Shown: positions 49,745 through 58,282 of the stretch, piece after piece
Numbering within the stretch: the first letter of the stretch is position 1
How the letters are laid out: the number at the start of each line of letters is the position of its first letter
NCBI GenBank assembly: GCA_964543905.1
Contig: CAZIZO010000008.1
Location: 1 to 64,000 of the forward strand
Length of the DNA stretch: 64,000 nt
From: GCA-016699835 sp964543905
GTDB lineage: Bacteria; Planctomycetota; Phycisphaerae; Phycisphaerales; UBA1924
Direction of reading: 5' to 3'
Translations under genes and position numbers: made by a program
Notes under the pieces: generated by a model
The model's database searches: none
What the model saw: only the letters and a program-made list of their open reading frames with translations
What the model was told of the DNA's origin: nothing

Positions 49745-52012
49745 GTGCCAGTATGCGAAAATCGCCGCCCGGCCCGTTCGATCCGCACCGTTGCCCTTCT
49801 GGCGTTGGCCCTCGCGGCCGGAACGACCTGGAGCGCCGCGAAGGCGCAGACCGCCGTCGCCGCCGACGCACCCAAGGCCATGCGCGGCGACCCGACTCCC
49901 TTGCCCAGCACCTCCAAGAAGGCCACCGAGCGTGAACTGCTCGAAGATTTCGTTCACTACGTGAACATCGACCAGCGCCTCGCCGCCGTGGGCGCGGGGC
50001 AAGAACTCCTCGACCGCAAACTCAAGCCCCAGCAGTTGCTCGAGGTCGTCGAGACCACCATCGGGAACGACAAGGCGCGTTTCGAAGCCGCCTTGACCAA
50101 GGCCATGAAGGTCACCGAGTTGGAGCCCATCGCGGCCCAGATCTCCAAGGCCTACGAGCAGGGCAAGATGGAACGCGCCCGTGACCCGCAGGAGATCGCC
50201 AAGAACATCCAGGACCTCAAGGGCACCGTCCGCGGCAAGATCGTCGCGCAGGCCCGCCTCAAGGCCGCGGGCGAGTATGCCCTCCCCCAACTCCTCACCG
50301 CGCTCCTCGATCGCAAGGACCCCATCCTCCAAGGCGAAGTCTCTCGCCTCCTCGTGGACATGGGGCGTCAGGCCGTCATCCCGCTCTGCACCGCGGCGGC
50401 GGCCCTCGAACCCACCCAGCAAGTCACCGTCATCGACATCCTCGGCAAAATCCCCTACACCACCAGCGCGCCCTTCATCGCCGACATCGCGGCCACCACC
50501 AAGGACTCCAGCGTCAAGGAAGCCTGCGGACGGGCCATGAGCAACTTCCCGGGCATGGCGGGATCAGAGCCCGCCGACCTCTACCTCAGCCTCGCCGAGT
50601 CCTACTACAGCGAGAAGTCCGAGATCACCAGTTTCCCGGGTGAAGAGCACCAACTCCTCTGGAGTTTCACACCCGGCAACGGGCTGCTGATGAGCGCCAT
50701 CCGCACCCCCGTCTTCCACGAGGCCATGGCCATGCGACTCGCCGAGCGCGCTCTCGAACTCCGCCCCGACGACACGAACGCCCTGAGCCTCTGGATCGCG
50801 AGCAACTTCAAGCGCGAGATCCAGACGCCCCAGGGGTACGCCAACCCGGCCTACTCCACCGCCGCCGCCCCGACCAGCGGGCCCACCCGTCGCGAAGCGA
50901 TGTATTACGCGGTCGCCGCCGGTCCCAAGATCGGTCAGAGCGTCCTCGCCCGGGCGATCGACACCAAGAACTCCCCCCTCGCACGCCGAGCCATCGCCGC
51001 GATCGAACAGACCGCGGGCACGAGCGGGCTCGTGAGCGACGGATCGCGCTTGCCGCTGATCGAATCGCTGACGTATCCCAATCGCCGGGTCCAATACGAT
51101 GCGGCCCTCGCGCTCGCCGCGTCCCAGCCCGCCGCCCCCTTCCCGGGCAGCGAGCGCGTGGTGCCCACCCTCGCGAGCGCGATCCGCGACGCCGGCTCGC
51201 AGTACGCCGCCATCGTCACGGGCGAACTCGAAACCTATCAGGCGCTCCGCAAGGTCCTGGAAAAGTCCGGCTTCCGCGTCCTGCCCATGGGCAAGTCTCT
51301 CGCCGAACTCGAAGGTCCCATCGCCGAGACTCCCGGCGTGGACCTGATGGTGATCCACAACTTCACGGGCGACAAGATCAAGGCCCTCGTCGAGGACATT
51401 CGACGCACCCCACGCGTCTCGGCCGTGCCCGTGCTCGCCCTCACGAGCACCGAGCAATACCTGGGCCTTTCCCGCCAGTTCGACGGCGATACGACCGTCT
51501 GGATCCGCCAGAGCGCCATGGGCGAGGACGTCCTCACCCGCGCCATCGCGGGCCTCATGGAATCCGCCGCCGGCGGGCCCATCGGGCAGGCCGAGGCCAA
51601 GCAGTACACCAGCCGCTCGCTCGCGGCCTTGCGTGACCTGGCGATCTCGAACAACCCCGTCCTCAAGGTCGATGATGCCGTGCTGCCCCTGACCGCCGCC
51701 CTGGGCGACGCCGCCGGGGACACCAAGTTCCGCATCGCCGAGATCCTCTCCCGAATCAACCAGAGCCGCGCCCAGCGTTCCCTCATGGACTCGGCCCTCG
51801 CCGCCACCGGCGATGAACGCATCGCCATGATGGGGCTCGTCTCCGCCTCGGCCAAGCGCTTCGGAAATCTACTCGAACCTCGACAGATCTCCCGTGTCGT
51901 CGAACTTGCCTCCAGCAAGAACGAGATCGAGGCCACCTCCGCCGCCGCCCTTCTGGGCTCCCTCAGTTTGCCCAACTCGCGGTTGGTCCCCCTGATCCTC
52001 GGCTCCAAGTAA
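49745..52012 (+). CDS. Exported HEAT-repeat-like protein with degenerate receiver-like domain
   Basis: The 755-residue protein has an N-terminal export signal (SIRTVALLALALAAGTTWSAAKA). Long helical pairs follow, such as ALPQLLTALLDRKDPILQGEVSRLLVDMG and ARRAIAAIEQTAG, that look like HEAT repeats. Around residues 500-600 a segment resembles a receiver domain: VLEKSGFRVLPMG, VDLMVIHNFTGDKIKALVEDIRRTP and AVPVLALTS. The phosphoacceptor Asp is replaced by His/Asn. More HEAT-like helices end the protein. The start is GTG, with AGGAG 6 nt upstream. A receiver fold in an exported protein is unusual and suggests a binding module rather than phosphorelay. Confidence 0.75.
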   Translation: MPVCENRRPARSIRTVALLALALAAGTTWSAAKAQTAVAADAPKAMRGDPTPLPSTSKKATERELLEDFVHYVNIDQRLAAVGAGQELLDRKLKPQQLLEVVETTIGNDKARFEAALTKAMKVTELEPIAAQISKAYEQGKMERARDPQEIAKNIQDLKGTVRGKIVAQARLKAAGEYALPQLLTALLDRKDPILQGEVSRLLVDMGRQAVIPLCTAAAALEPTQQVTVIDILGKIPYTTSAPFIADIAATTKDSSVKEACGRAMSNFPGMAGSEPADLYLSLAESYYSEKSEITSFPGEEHQLLWSFTPGNGLLMSAIRTPVFHEAMAMRLAERALELRPDDTNALSLWIASNFKREIQTPQGYANPAYSTAAAPTSGPTRREAMYYAVAAGPKIGQSVLARAIDTKNSPLARRAIAAIEQTAGTSGLVSDGSRLPLIESLTYPNRRVQYDAALALAASQPAAPFPGSERVVPTLASAIRDAGSQYAAIVTGELETYQALRKVLEKSGFRVLPMGKSLAELEGPIAETPGVDLMVIHNFTGDKIKALVEDIRRTPRVSAVPVLALTSTEQYLGLSRQFDGDTTVWIRQSAMGEDVLTRAIAGLMESAAGGPIGQAEAKQYTSRSLAALRDLAISNNPVLKVDDAVLPLTAALGDAAGDTKFRIAEILSRINQSRAQRSLMDSALAATGDERIAMMGLVSASAKRFGNLLEPRQISRVVELASSKNEIEATSAAALLGSLSLPNSRLVPLILGSK

Positions 52013-52053
52013 CTCGGGCGCACGCTGGGGCCAACCCTCAATCCGTCCACCCC

Positions 52054-52083
52054 AACGACCGCATCCGGCGGTCGTTTTTTTTC
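52054..52083 (+). terminator. Intrinsic terminator
   Basis: A 9-bp stem (AACGACCGC with GCGGTCGTT), a 5-base loop and a run of eight T follow the HEAT-like gene. Confidence 0.9.
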
Positions 52084-52253
52084 GTGCCTCGAGTTCCTCC
52101 TGCCCAGATCGCGCCCCCACCCCACGCGCGTGCCTCGAACGCGTGCATCCAAGACGCCCTTCCCGCCGAACGTTCGGCGTTCCATTCCCTCGACGCCAGA
52201 GTCACCGAGAACTCCCCTCGCCCCCTCGCGGTTCCACACTCAACCAACGCCGG

Positions 52254-52259
52254 TACACT
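52254..52259 (+). promoter_or_regulatory. Candidate -10 box for a leaderless transporter mRNA
   Basis: TACACT ends 6 nt before the ATG at 52266. There is no Shine-Dalgarno sequence. Confidence 0.55.
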
Positions 52260-52265
52260 GACGCC

Positions 52266-53093
52266 ATGCCACGCGGGATTGCTGATGAACGGTCCACCCT
52301 CCGGACGCCTGACATGCCCACGCCGCCCCCGGGCACGTCGGGCGCCCAGGCCGCGATGGTCCTGACGATCCCGCAGAAGGTGTATCTCTGGCTCGCCGCC
52401 ATCTCCGTCACCTCACTCCTCGTCGCCGACTTCATGGGCGTCCGCCTCTTCCGCATCCCCCTGGGCTTCTCCTTCCACGTGCCCTGGCAGGACGCCCCCA
52501 TCGACGCCATCCAGCACACCTGCGGCATGCTCACCTTCCCCATCACCTTCCTCCTCACCGACCTCATCAATGAGTACTACGGCAAAGAGGCCGCCCGCCG
52601 CGTCGTCTACCTCGGCTTCGCCATGGGCGGGCTCTCCTTCCTCGTGATGAACATCGCCCTCTCGATGCCCTACTGGGATGTCCCCTTCAACGTCCCCAAC
52701 AAGTCCTTCCAGGACGTCTTCGCCAACTCCCGCGTCATGTACGTCGCCTCCCTCGCCGCCTTCCTCGTCGGCAACCTCCTCGACGTCCTCATGTTCGCCT
52801 GGATCAAACGCCTCACCGGCGATCGCCTCGTCTGGCTCCGCGCCACCGGCTCCACCATCATCAGCCAGTTCATCGACTCCTTCATCGTGACCTACCTCGC
52901 CTTCAGCCTTGGTCGCAACCTCTTCCCCACCGATGCCGCCGCCATGCCCATGCACGAAGTCCTCAAGACCGCCACCACCGGCTACATGCTCAAGTTCGTC
53001 ATCGCCATCGCCTCCACACCCATCATCTACCTCGGACGCTGGCTCCTCCAGACCAAGTTCGCCATGCGACCGGTCTCGGTCCATCCGGTCTGA
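52266..53093 (+). CDS. VUT-family transporter, queuosine precursor (YhhQ-like)
   Basis: The gene encodes an inner-membrane protein of the YhhQ/VUT family, which imports queuosine precursors for tRNA modification. The 275-residue protein has about six membrane segments and the family block TFPITFLLTDLINEYYGKEAARRVVYLGF. GNLLDVLMFAWIKRLTG and the STIISQFIDSFIVTYLAF segment are also diagnostic. About 35 residues of Pro/Thr-rich cytoplasmic N-terminus precede the first membrane span. A second in-frame ATG at 52314 is possible, but the TACACT box favours 52266. Substrate is assigned by family. Confidence 0.87.
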   Translation: MPRGIADERSTLRTPDMPTPPPGTSGAQAAMVLTIPQKVYLWLAAISVTSLLVADFMGVRLFRIPLGFSFHVPWQDAPIDAIQHTCGMLTFPITFLLTDLINEYYGKEAARRVVYLGFAMGGLSFLVMNIALSMPYWDVPFNVPNKSFQDVFANSRVMYVASLAAFLVGNLLDVLMFAWIKRLTGDRLVWLRATGSTIISQFIDSFIVTYLAFSLGRNLFPTDAAAMPMHEVLKTATTGYMLKFVIAIASTPIIYLGRWLLQTKFAMRPVSVHPV

Positions 53094-53182
53094 GGCACGC
53101 TCCCGCATCCTGCCCCATCTTCTCAGACGCTCGCTCATCGGACGCCTGCAAGTCCGGAGCATCCGGGCGCGATCTCCCTCAC

Positions 53183-53188
53183 TACACT
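53183..53188 (+). promoter_or_regulatory. Candidate -10 box for leaderless ABC-F mRNA
   Basis: TACACT ends 6 nt before the GTG at 53195, with no Shine-Dalgarno sequence. Confidence 0.55.
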
Positions 53189-53194
53189 CCGCCC

Positions 53195-55177
53195 GTGCCG
53201 ATTCTGACCGCCACCAACATCTCCCACAACTACGGCGATCGCCCCATCCTCCAGGGCGTCTCCCTCTCCGTTGAGCCCTCCGACCGCATCGGGATCGTCG
53301 GCCGAAACGGCGCCGGCAAAACAACCCTCCTCAAAATCCTCACCGGCGAGATGAAGCAGGACGAGGGCGTCGTCTCCCTCCAGCGCGGCTCCCGCGCCGG
53401 CTACCTCACCCAGGACCACTCCCTCGACCCCGACGAGACGCTCAAGGAAGCCGCCGAGGGCGCCTTCGAAGAACTCCACCGCCTCCACCGCGAACTCAAC
53501 CACGTCTTCGAGGAGATGGCCGCCCCCGACGCCGACCTCGAGGCCCTCATGAAGAAGCAGATCGTCCTCGAAGAGGCCATGGAGGCCGCCGGCGGCTACG
53601 CCATCGAGCACAAGATCGGCGAAGTCCTCCACGGCCTGGGCTTCACCGATTCCCAGTTCCACATCAAGGTCCGCAACCTCTCCGGCGGGCAAAAAGGCCG
53701 CCTCGCCCTCGCACGCCTCCTCCTCGCCTCCCCCGACGTCATGCTCCTCGACGAGCCCACCAACCACCTCGACATCGATGGGCGCATGTGGCTCGAAGAC
53801 TACCTCAAAAACGAGTTTCGCGGCGCGGTCGTCATGATCTCCCACGACCGCTACCTCCTCGACCACGTCGTCACACGCATCCTCGAGGTCGAGCAGTGCC
53901 GCCTCGTCGACTACCCCGGCAACTACGAGAAGTTCCGCGAGTTGCGAGCCGAGCGCCGCATGGTCATGCACCGCGCCTACGAGGCCCAGCAGGACAAGTT
54001 CAAAAAAGAAGAAGCCTACATCCGCAAGTACAAGGCCGGGCAGCGCGCCCGACAGGCCAAGGGGCGCGAGACGCGGCTGGAACGCGAGAAGCGCGACGCC
54101 ACCCTCGAACGCCCGATGGAGCACGCCACCTTCTCCCTCAACCTCCCCAAGGCCGAGCGGACGAGCGACGTCGTCATCTCCGCCCGCGGCCTCTCCAAAA
54201 GTTACCTCAACCACGACGGCACGACCAAGGTGCTGTTCAAAAACCTCGACATCAAGATCGAACGCGGCGAGCGGTGGGGGATCATCGGCCCCAACGGCGC
54301 GGGCAAGACCACCCTCGTCAAGGTCCTCTTGGGCGAACTCCAGGCCGACGCCGGCGCCATCCGCCTTGGCACCAACCTCAAGGTCGGCTACTACCACCAG
54401 ACCCACGAAGGCCTCAACCTCGACACCCAGGTCTACCGCTACCTCCAGCGCATCATCGCCAAGGAAGTCCCCGGCGTCTCCTTCAGCGAGCAGCAGGCCC
54501 GCAACCTCGCCGGCGCCTTCATGTTCAGCGGCGAAGAACAGGAAAAAGAACTCCGCGTGCTCTCCGGCGGCGAGCGCAGCCGCGCCGTCCTCGCCGGCCT
54601 CCTCGCCTCCGCCAAAAACGTCCTCGTCCTCGACGAACCCACCAACCACCTCGACATCCCCAGCGCCGAACGCCTCGAAGACGCCCTCCAACTCCCCGAC
54701 GATGAGAACGACGGCTTCGACGGCACCCTCATCCTCATCTCCCACGACCGCGCCCTCATCGACGCCACCTGCGACCACCTCCTCATCCTCGACGGCAAGG
54801 GCCACGCCGAGACCTTCCTCGGCGGCTGGACCGAGTGGCACGAAAAGGACGCCGCCCGCAAGCGCGAGGCCGCCAAGGCCGAGGCCGAAGAAAAACTCCG
54901 CAAGGAAGAGGCCGAAAAGAAGCGACGCGCCGCCGAAGAAGCCAAGAAGCAGAAGTCCAAGAGCGCCTCCGGCCCCAGCACCAACGCCCTCGCCCGCCTC
55001 AGCACCGAGCAGGTCGAGCAACGCATCGAAAAGATCCAGACCCGCATCCGCGCCATCGACGAAGAGATGGCCGACCCCGACGTCTGGCGAAACGCCAAGA
55101 AGGCCAACACGCTCGCCGACGAGCGGAAGAAACTGGCGGACGAGTTGGAGCCCCTGGAGTTCGAGTGGGCGCGAAGG
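53195..55177 (+). CDS. ABC-F family ATPase (3' end lost in assembly gap)
   Basis: ABC-F proteins are soluble twin-ATPase factors that act at the ribosome. Two ABC domains are present. The first has GRNGAGKTT (near 37), LSGGQKGRLALARLL (near 162), LLDEPTNHLDIDG and ISHDRYLLD. The second has GPNGAGKTT (near 366), LSGGERSRAVLAGLL and LVLDEPTNHLDIP. The linker contains the Arg/Lys-rich KKEEAYIRKYKAGQRARQAKGRETRLEREK typical of the subfamily. A Lys/Glu/Ala-rich coiled tail follows. The frame enters ten N at 55178; FEWARR just before it is where homologues normally end, so only the stop is probably missing. The start is GTG. Confidence 0.9.
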
Positions 55178-55187
55178 NNNNNNNNNN
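55178..55187. other. Assembly gap (10 N)
   Basis: Ten N mark a scaffold join of unknown true size. Sequence on the right may not directly continue the ABC-F gene, so any frame read across it is unreliable. Confidence 0.98.
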
Positions 55188-55484
55188 AACGGGAGCGTGG
55201 CGCCGACAACGCGTTGACCCGTGACACCGAGGAAGACGGGCTTTCGCGGCTTCCTCGGTGAGACGGCGTCCGATGCCGCGAGAGCCTCCATCGCGGACTC
55301 TGGTCGCACGAGCACGTTCACCGCTCTGCCAGAGGAAGGGGGAAGCACCTCCATCCCCCTTGCGCTCGTTGGCCGCCTGCCTCTTTCCGGCGGGAGGGAT
55401 AGCAGGGGAGGGCGACAGCCATCCCCTGCACGCGCGGACGGCGGACATCCCTCATCCTCTGGGGTGGAGCGAGCGTGGGCCGCT
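55188..55484. other. Region after the gap without a recognised gene
   Basis: No convincing gene is seen. An inverted repeat ACCGAGGAAG-N14-CTTCCTCGGT (55226-55259) could terminate a transcript coming from the gap. The rest is unremarkable. Confidence 0.5.
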
Positions 55485-55490
55485 TACACT
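55485..55490 (+). promoter_or_regulatory. Candidate -10 box for a leaderless aminopeptidase mRNA
   Basis: TACACT ends 8 nt before the ATG at 55499. There is no Shine-Dalgarno sequence. Confidence 0.45.
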
Positions 55491-55498
55491 CTTCCCCC

Positions 55499-56668
55499 AT
55501 GCGCGACCCCCGCATCACCAAACTCGCCGACGTCCTCGTCAACTACTCGACGAAAGTGAAGCCCGGCGAGTTCGTCGGCATCGCCTCCGACCCCCTCGCC
55601 ATGCCCTTCATCGAGGCCCTCACCGAGGCGATCCTCAAGGCCGGCGCCAACCCCTTCTGGATCGCACGCTCCGAGGCGCTGACGGAGGTCCTTCTCACCC
55701 ACGCCAACGAGTCGCAACTCCTCTACTGCCCGCCGATCTTGCCGGATTACTTCGAAAAGGTGGACGTCCAGATCAGCACCTTCATGCCCATCAACAGCAA
55801 GTTCCTCAGCCAGATCGACCCGCGCCGCGTCGCCCTCAGCCAGCAGGCCCGAAAGCACCTCATGGCCCGCTCCATGCAGCGCGAGGCCGAGGGCAAATAC
55901 CGCTGGTGCGGCACCGCCTACCCCACCCTCGGCAGCGCCCAGGACGCCGGCATGAGCCTCACGCAATACGAAGACTTCGTCTTCCGCGCCGGCTACCTCC
56001 ACCTCGATGATCCCGCCGCCAAGTGGCGCGAGATCCGCGACGTCCAGCAGCGCGTCGTCGATTACCTCAACACGAAGAAGTCCCTCCGCTTCCGCGTCCC
56101 CGCGGGCCGCGGCCCCGCCGGCGACCACGACGGCACCGACCTCACCGTCTCCGTCGACGGCTCCACCTGGCTTAACTGCGACGGCGACAGTAACTTCCCC
56201 GACGGCGAGGTCTTCGCCGGGCCCAAGGGCGTCGACGGCCACGTCAACTACACCCTCCCCGCCTGCTACAACGGGCACGAGGTCCACGGCGTGCGCCTCC
56301 AGTTCAAGGCCGGCCGCGTCGTCGATGCCTCCGCCCGCTCCGGCGAAGAGTTCCTCATCCAGATGCTCGATCAAGACGAGGGCGCGCGGGTGATGGGCGA
56401 GATCGCCATCGGCACCAACTACCAGATCACCCACCACACCAAGAACATCCTCTTCGACGAAAAAATCGGCGGCACCTTCCACGCCGCCGTCGGCGCGGGC
56501 TACCCCAAGAGCGGCAATACGAATAAGTCCGGCCTCCACTGGGACATGATCTGCGAGATGCGCCCCAACTCTTCCAAGGGCTGGCCCGGCGGTACGATCG
56601 AGGCCGACGGCGAGTTGTTCCACCACGACGGCAAGTTCCTCCGGGCCGGTTGGCCCGGGAATGTCTGA
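55499..56668 (+). CDS. Aminopeptidase, M29 family
   Basis: This cytoplasmic metallo-aminopeptidase (aminopeptidase T/AmpS type) uses two metal ions. The 389-residue protein shows the family fold from the start (MRDPRITKLADVLVNYSTKVKPGEFVGI). Its metal/catalytic regions in order are NFPDGEVFAGP, GARVMGEIAIGTN, ILFDEKIGGTFHAAVG and SGLHWDMICEMR, with the expected Glu, Glu, His and His/Asp positions. Length matches the family (about 370-410). No signal peptide is seen. It precedes the FkbM methyltransferase by 9 bases. Confidence 0.9.
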   Translation: MRDPRITKLADVLVNYSTKVKPGEFVGIASDPLAMPFIEALTEAILKAGANPFWIARSEALTEVLLTHANESQLLYCPPILPDYFEKVDVQISTFMPINSKFLSQIDPRRVALSQQARKHLMARSMQREAEGKYRWCGTAYPTLGSAQDAGMSLTQYEDFVFRAGYLHLDDPAAKWREIRDVQQRVVDYLNTKKSLRFRVPAGRGPAGDHDGTDLTVSVDGSTWLNCDGDSNFPDGEVFAGPKGVDGHVNYTLPACYNGHEVHGVRLQFKAGRVVDASARSGEEFLIQMLDQDEGARVMGEIAIGTNYQITHHTKNILFDEKIGGTFHAAVGAGYPKSGNTNKSGLHWDMICEMRPNSSKGWPGGTIEADGELFHHDGKFLRAGWPGNV

Positions 56669-56677
56669 GAGAAAGCC

Positions 56678-57532
56678 ATGGCAAATCCTCCCCAGCGTCC
56701 GGGCTTCATCGACCCGCTCTCCATGTCCAACGAACTGCAGCGCCTCCGCCTGCAACTCGAACACGCCATGAACTACATGCACACCCTCTCCGCCCGCACC
56801 TGCGCGCTCGAGGCCCACGCCGCGCTCGCCCTGCGAGGCCGCACGCCCAAACTCGAACTCAAGTTCCGCTCCCAGTTCGGCGAAGACCAGTGGCTCTGGA
56901 ACCTCTTCAAGGACCAGCCCGACGGCTTCTTCATCGAGGTCGGCGCCTTCGACGGCCGCACCCTCAGCGTCAGTTGGATCTTCGAGGCCATCGGCTGGAA
57001 GGGCCTCCTTATCGAGCCCATCCCCGCTCGCTACGAGCAGTGCAAGGCCTGCCGACCCAACAGCCGCGTCGTCAACGCCGCCGTTTCCAAAAAGGGCAGC
57101 ACCGGCACCGCCACCTTCGAGATGCTCGAGAGCGGCGGCGACGACTACGTCGAACTCATGTCCTACTACAAAACCACCGCCAAGCACTACCAGCAGACCT
57201 CCACCGCCAAGCACATCAAGATCACCGTCCCCCTCTCCACCATGAACGACGTCCTCGGCGACATCAACCACCCCATCGACTTCGCCGTCATCGACGTCGA
57301 AGGACACGAGATGGACCTCTTCGACGGCTTCGACCTCGACATGTACCGCCCGCGCGTCCTCGTCGTCGAAGACAACCAGGAAGGCAAGGACACCTCGATC
57401 CCCAAACTCCTCACCAAGCACGGCTACCGCGACCTCGGCTGGCTCGCCGTCAACCGCCTCTACATCCGCGAGGACGACAAGGCCCTCCTCGACAAGTTGC
57501 GCGACAACCTGCCCGGCGCGACCAAGGCCTGA
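56678..57532 (+). CDS. FkbM-family methyltransferase
   Basis: The 284-residue protein is a SAM-dependent methyltransferase of the FkbM family, which O-methylates sugars or other small molecules. Core motifs are QFGEDQWLWNLF, FFIEVGAFDGRTLSVSWIFE (SAM site, near 84-103), WKGLLIEPIPARYEQC, VVNAAVS, and IDFAVIDVEGHEMDLFDGF, all in the usual order. About 60 N-terminal residues are helical and family-foreign. It starts 9 bases after the aminopeptidase stop and is probably cotranscribed. The substrate is unknown. Confidence 0.85.
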   Translation: MANPPQRPGFIDPLSMSNELQRLRLQLEHAMNYMHTLSARTCALEAHAALALRGRTPKLELKFRSQFGEDQWLWNLFKDQPDGFFIEVGAFDGRTLSVSWIFEAIGWKGLLIEPIPARYEQCKACRPNSRVVNAAVSKKGSTGTATFEMLESGGDDYVELMSYYKTTAKHYQQTSTAKHIKITVPLSTMNDVLGDINHPIDFAVIDVEGHEMDLFDGFDLDMYRPRVLVVEDNQEGKDTSIPKLLTKHGYRDLGWLAVNRLYIREDDKALLDKLRDNLPGATKA

Positions 57533-57565
57533 CCGGCGCTTGCCGAATCCTTCACCCTCTCCTGG

Positions 57566-57585
57566 GGCGGGTCTTCCCACCCGCC
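57566..57585. terminator. Possible hairpin between convergent genes
   Basis: GGCGGGT-N6-ACCCGCC forms a 7-bp stem between the FkbM and CYTH genes. A T-tract is lacking, so the role is uncertain. Confidence 0.35.
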
Positions 57586-57628
57586 TCGTCGCCGTCGGCC
57601 ACGCTCCTCAATGACCGCCCGCAGGCGC

Positions 57629-58159
57629 CTACCGATCCGCCGGCTTCCGCGATTCCATCTCCGCCGCCAGCAAGTCCGAATACCCGCGGTCAATCGCCTC
57701 CCCCAGCACCGGCGCGAAGGCCTCGCGCAGTTCCCCGATCGCCTCGTGGCACCTGGGCACCGGGCAGTCCTTGCTGACGAGCGCCTCGAACTCCAGAAAG
57801 TTCCCAAGTCCCTCCACCTGATCGAGGTGGATCCGCACGTTGCGATGCAGCCACAGGTCCCGCTTCTTCTTCACCACCAGCCAGATGGGCAACGGCGAAG
57901 TCCCGAACCGCTCGATCGCGTGCTGTTCCGAATAGATCGTGAACTGGCTGATCTTCGGCCGCACCCGATTCGCGCGGTCGTAGAAAATAAACTCCGTCTC
58001 CTCGCCCACCGTCTCCCGCTTCTTCAGCCGCCCCGACGCCACGCGGAAGTACGTGTCCGTCTGCTGCAACTCCCCAACCCAGGTGGCCTGGAGCGCCTTG
58101 CAGATCGATCGCGCCAGGGGGAGATCACGCAACTCGGCCTTGAACTCGACGTTTTGCAT
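57629..58159 (-). CDS. CYTH-domain protein (class IV adenylate cyclase / thiamine-triphosphatase-like)
   Basis: The CYTH fold is a tunnel-shaped domain that binds triphosphates with divalent metal. The 176-residue protein has the start MQNVEFKAEL (usual E-x-E-x-K), the CyaB-like QQTDTYFRVASGRLKKRE, and FIFYDRANRVRPKISQF. VRIHLDQVEGLGNFLEFEALV carries acidic residues of the second half. The first acidic pair is reduced to E-F-K, so activity is uncertain. It could be an adenylate cyclase of the CyaB type or a triphosphatase. It follows ligA on the same strand. Confidence 0.8.
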   Translation of the reverse strand: MQNVEFKAELRDLPLARSICKALQATWVGELQQTDTYFRVASGRLKKRETVGEETEFIFYDRANRVRPKISQFTIYSEQHAIERFGTSPLPIWLVVKKKRDLWLHRNVRIHLDQVEGLGNFLEFEALVSKDCPVPRCHEAIGELREAFAPVLGEAIDRGYSDLLAAEMESRKPADR

Positions 58160-58282
58160 GCCTGTCGCCGTTCTATCGGCATCCTTCTCTCGTTTCACGC
58201 GCAAAACCTCATCACGCCGCTCACGCGCCGGTCCCCGCGGGACCCACCCCCGGTCGAGCGCCGGGCACGCGTTCCCTCTGGC

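Noticed and set aside
55178..55261. Extension of the ABC-F frame across the ten N
   Set aside because: Gap length is arbitrary; the sequence after the gap does not resemble any ABC-F tail.
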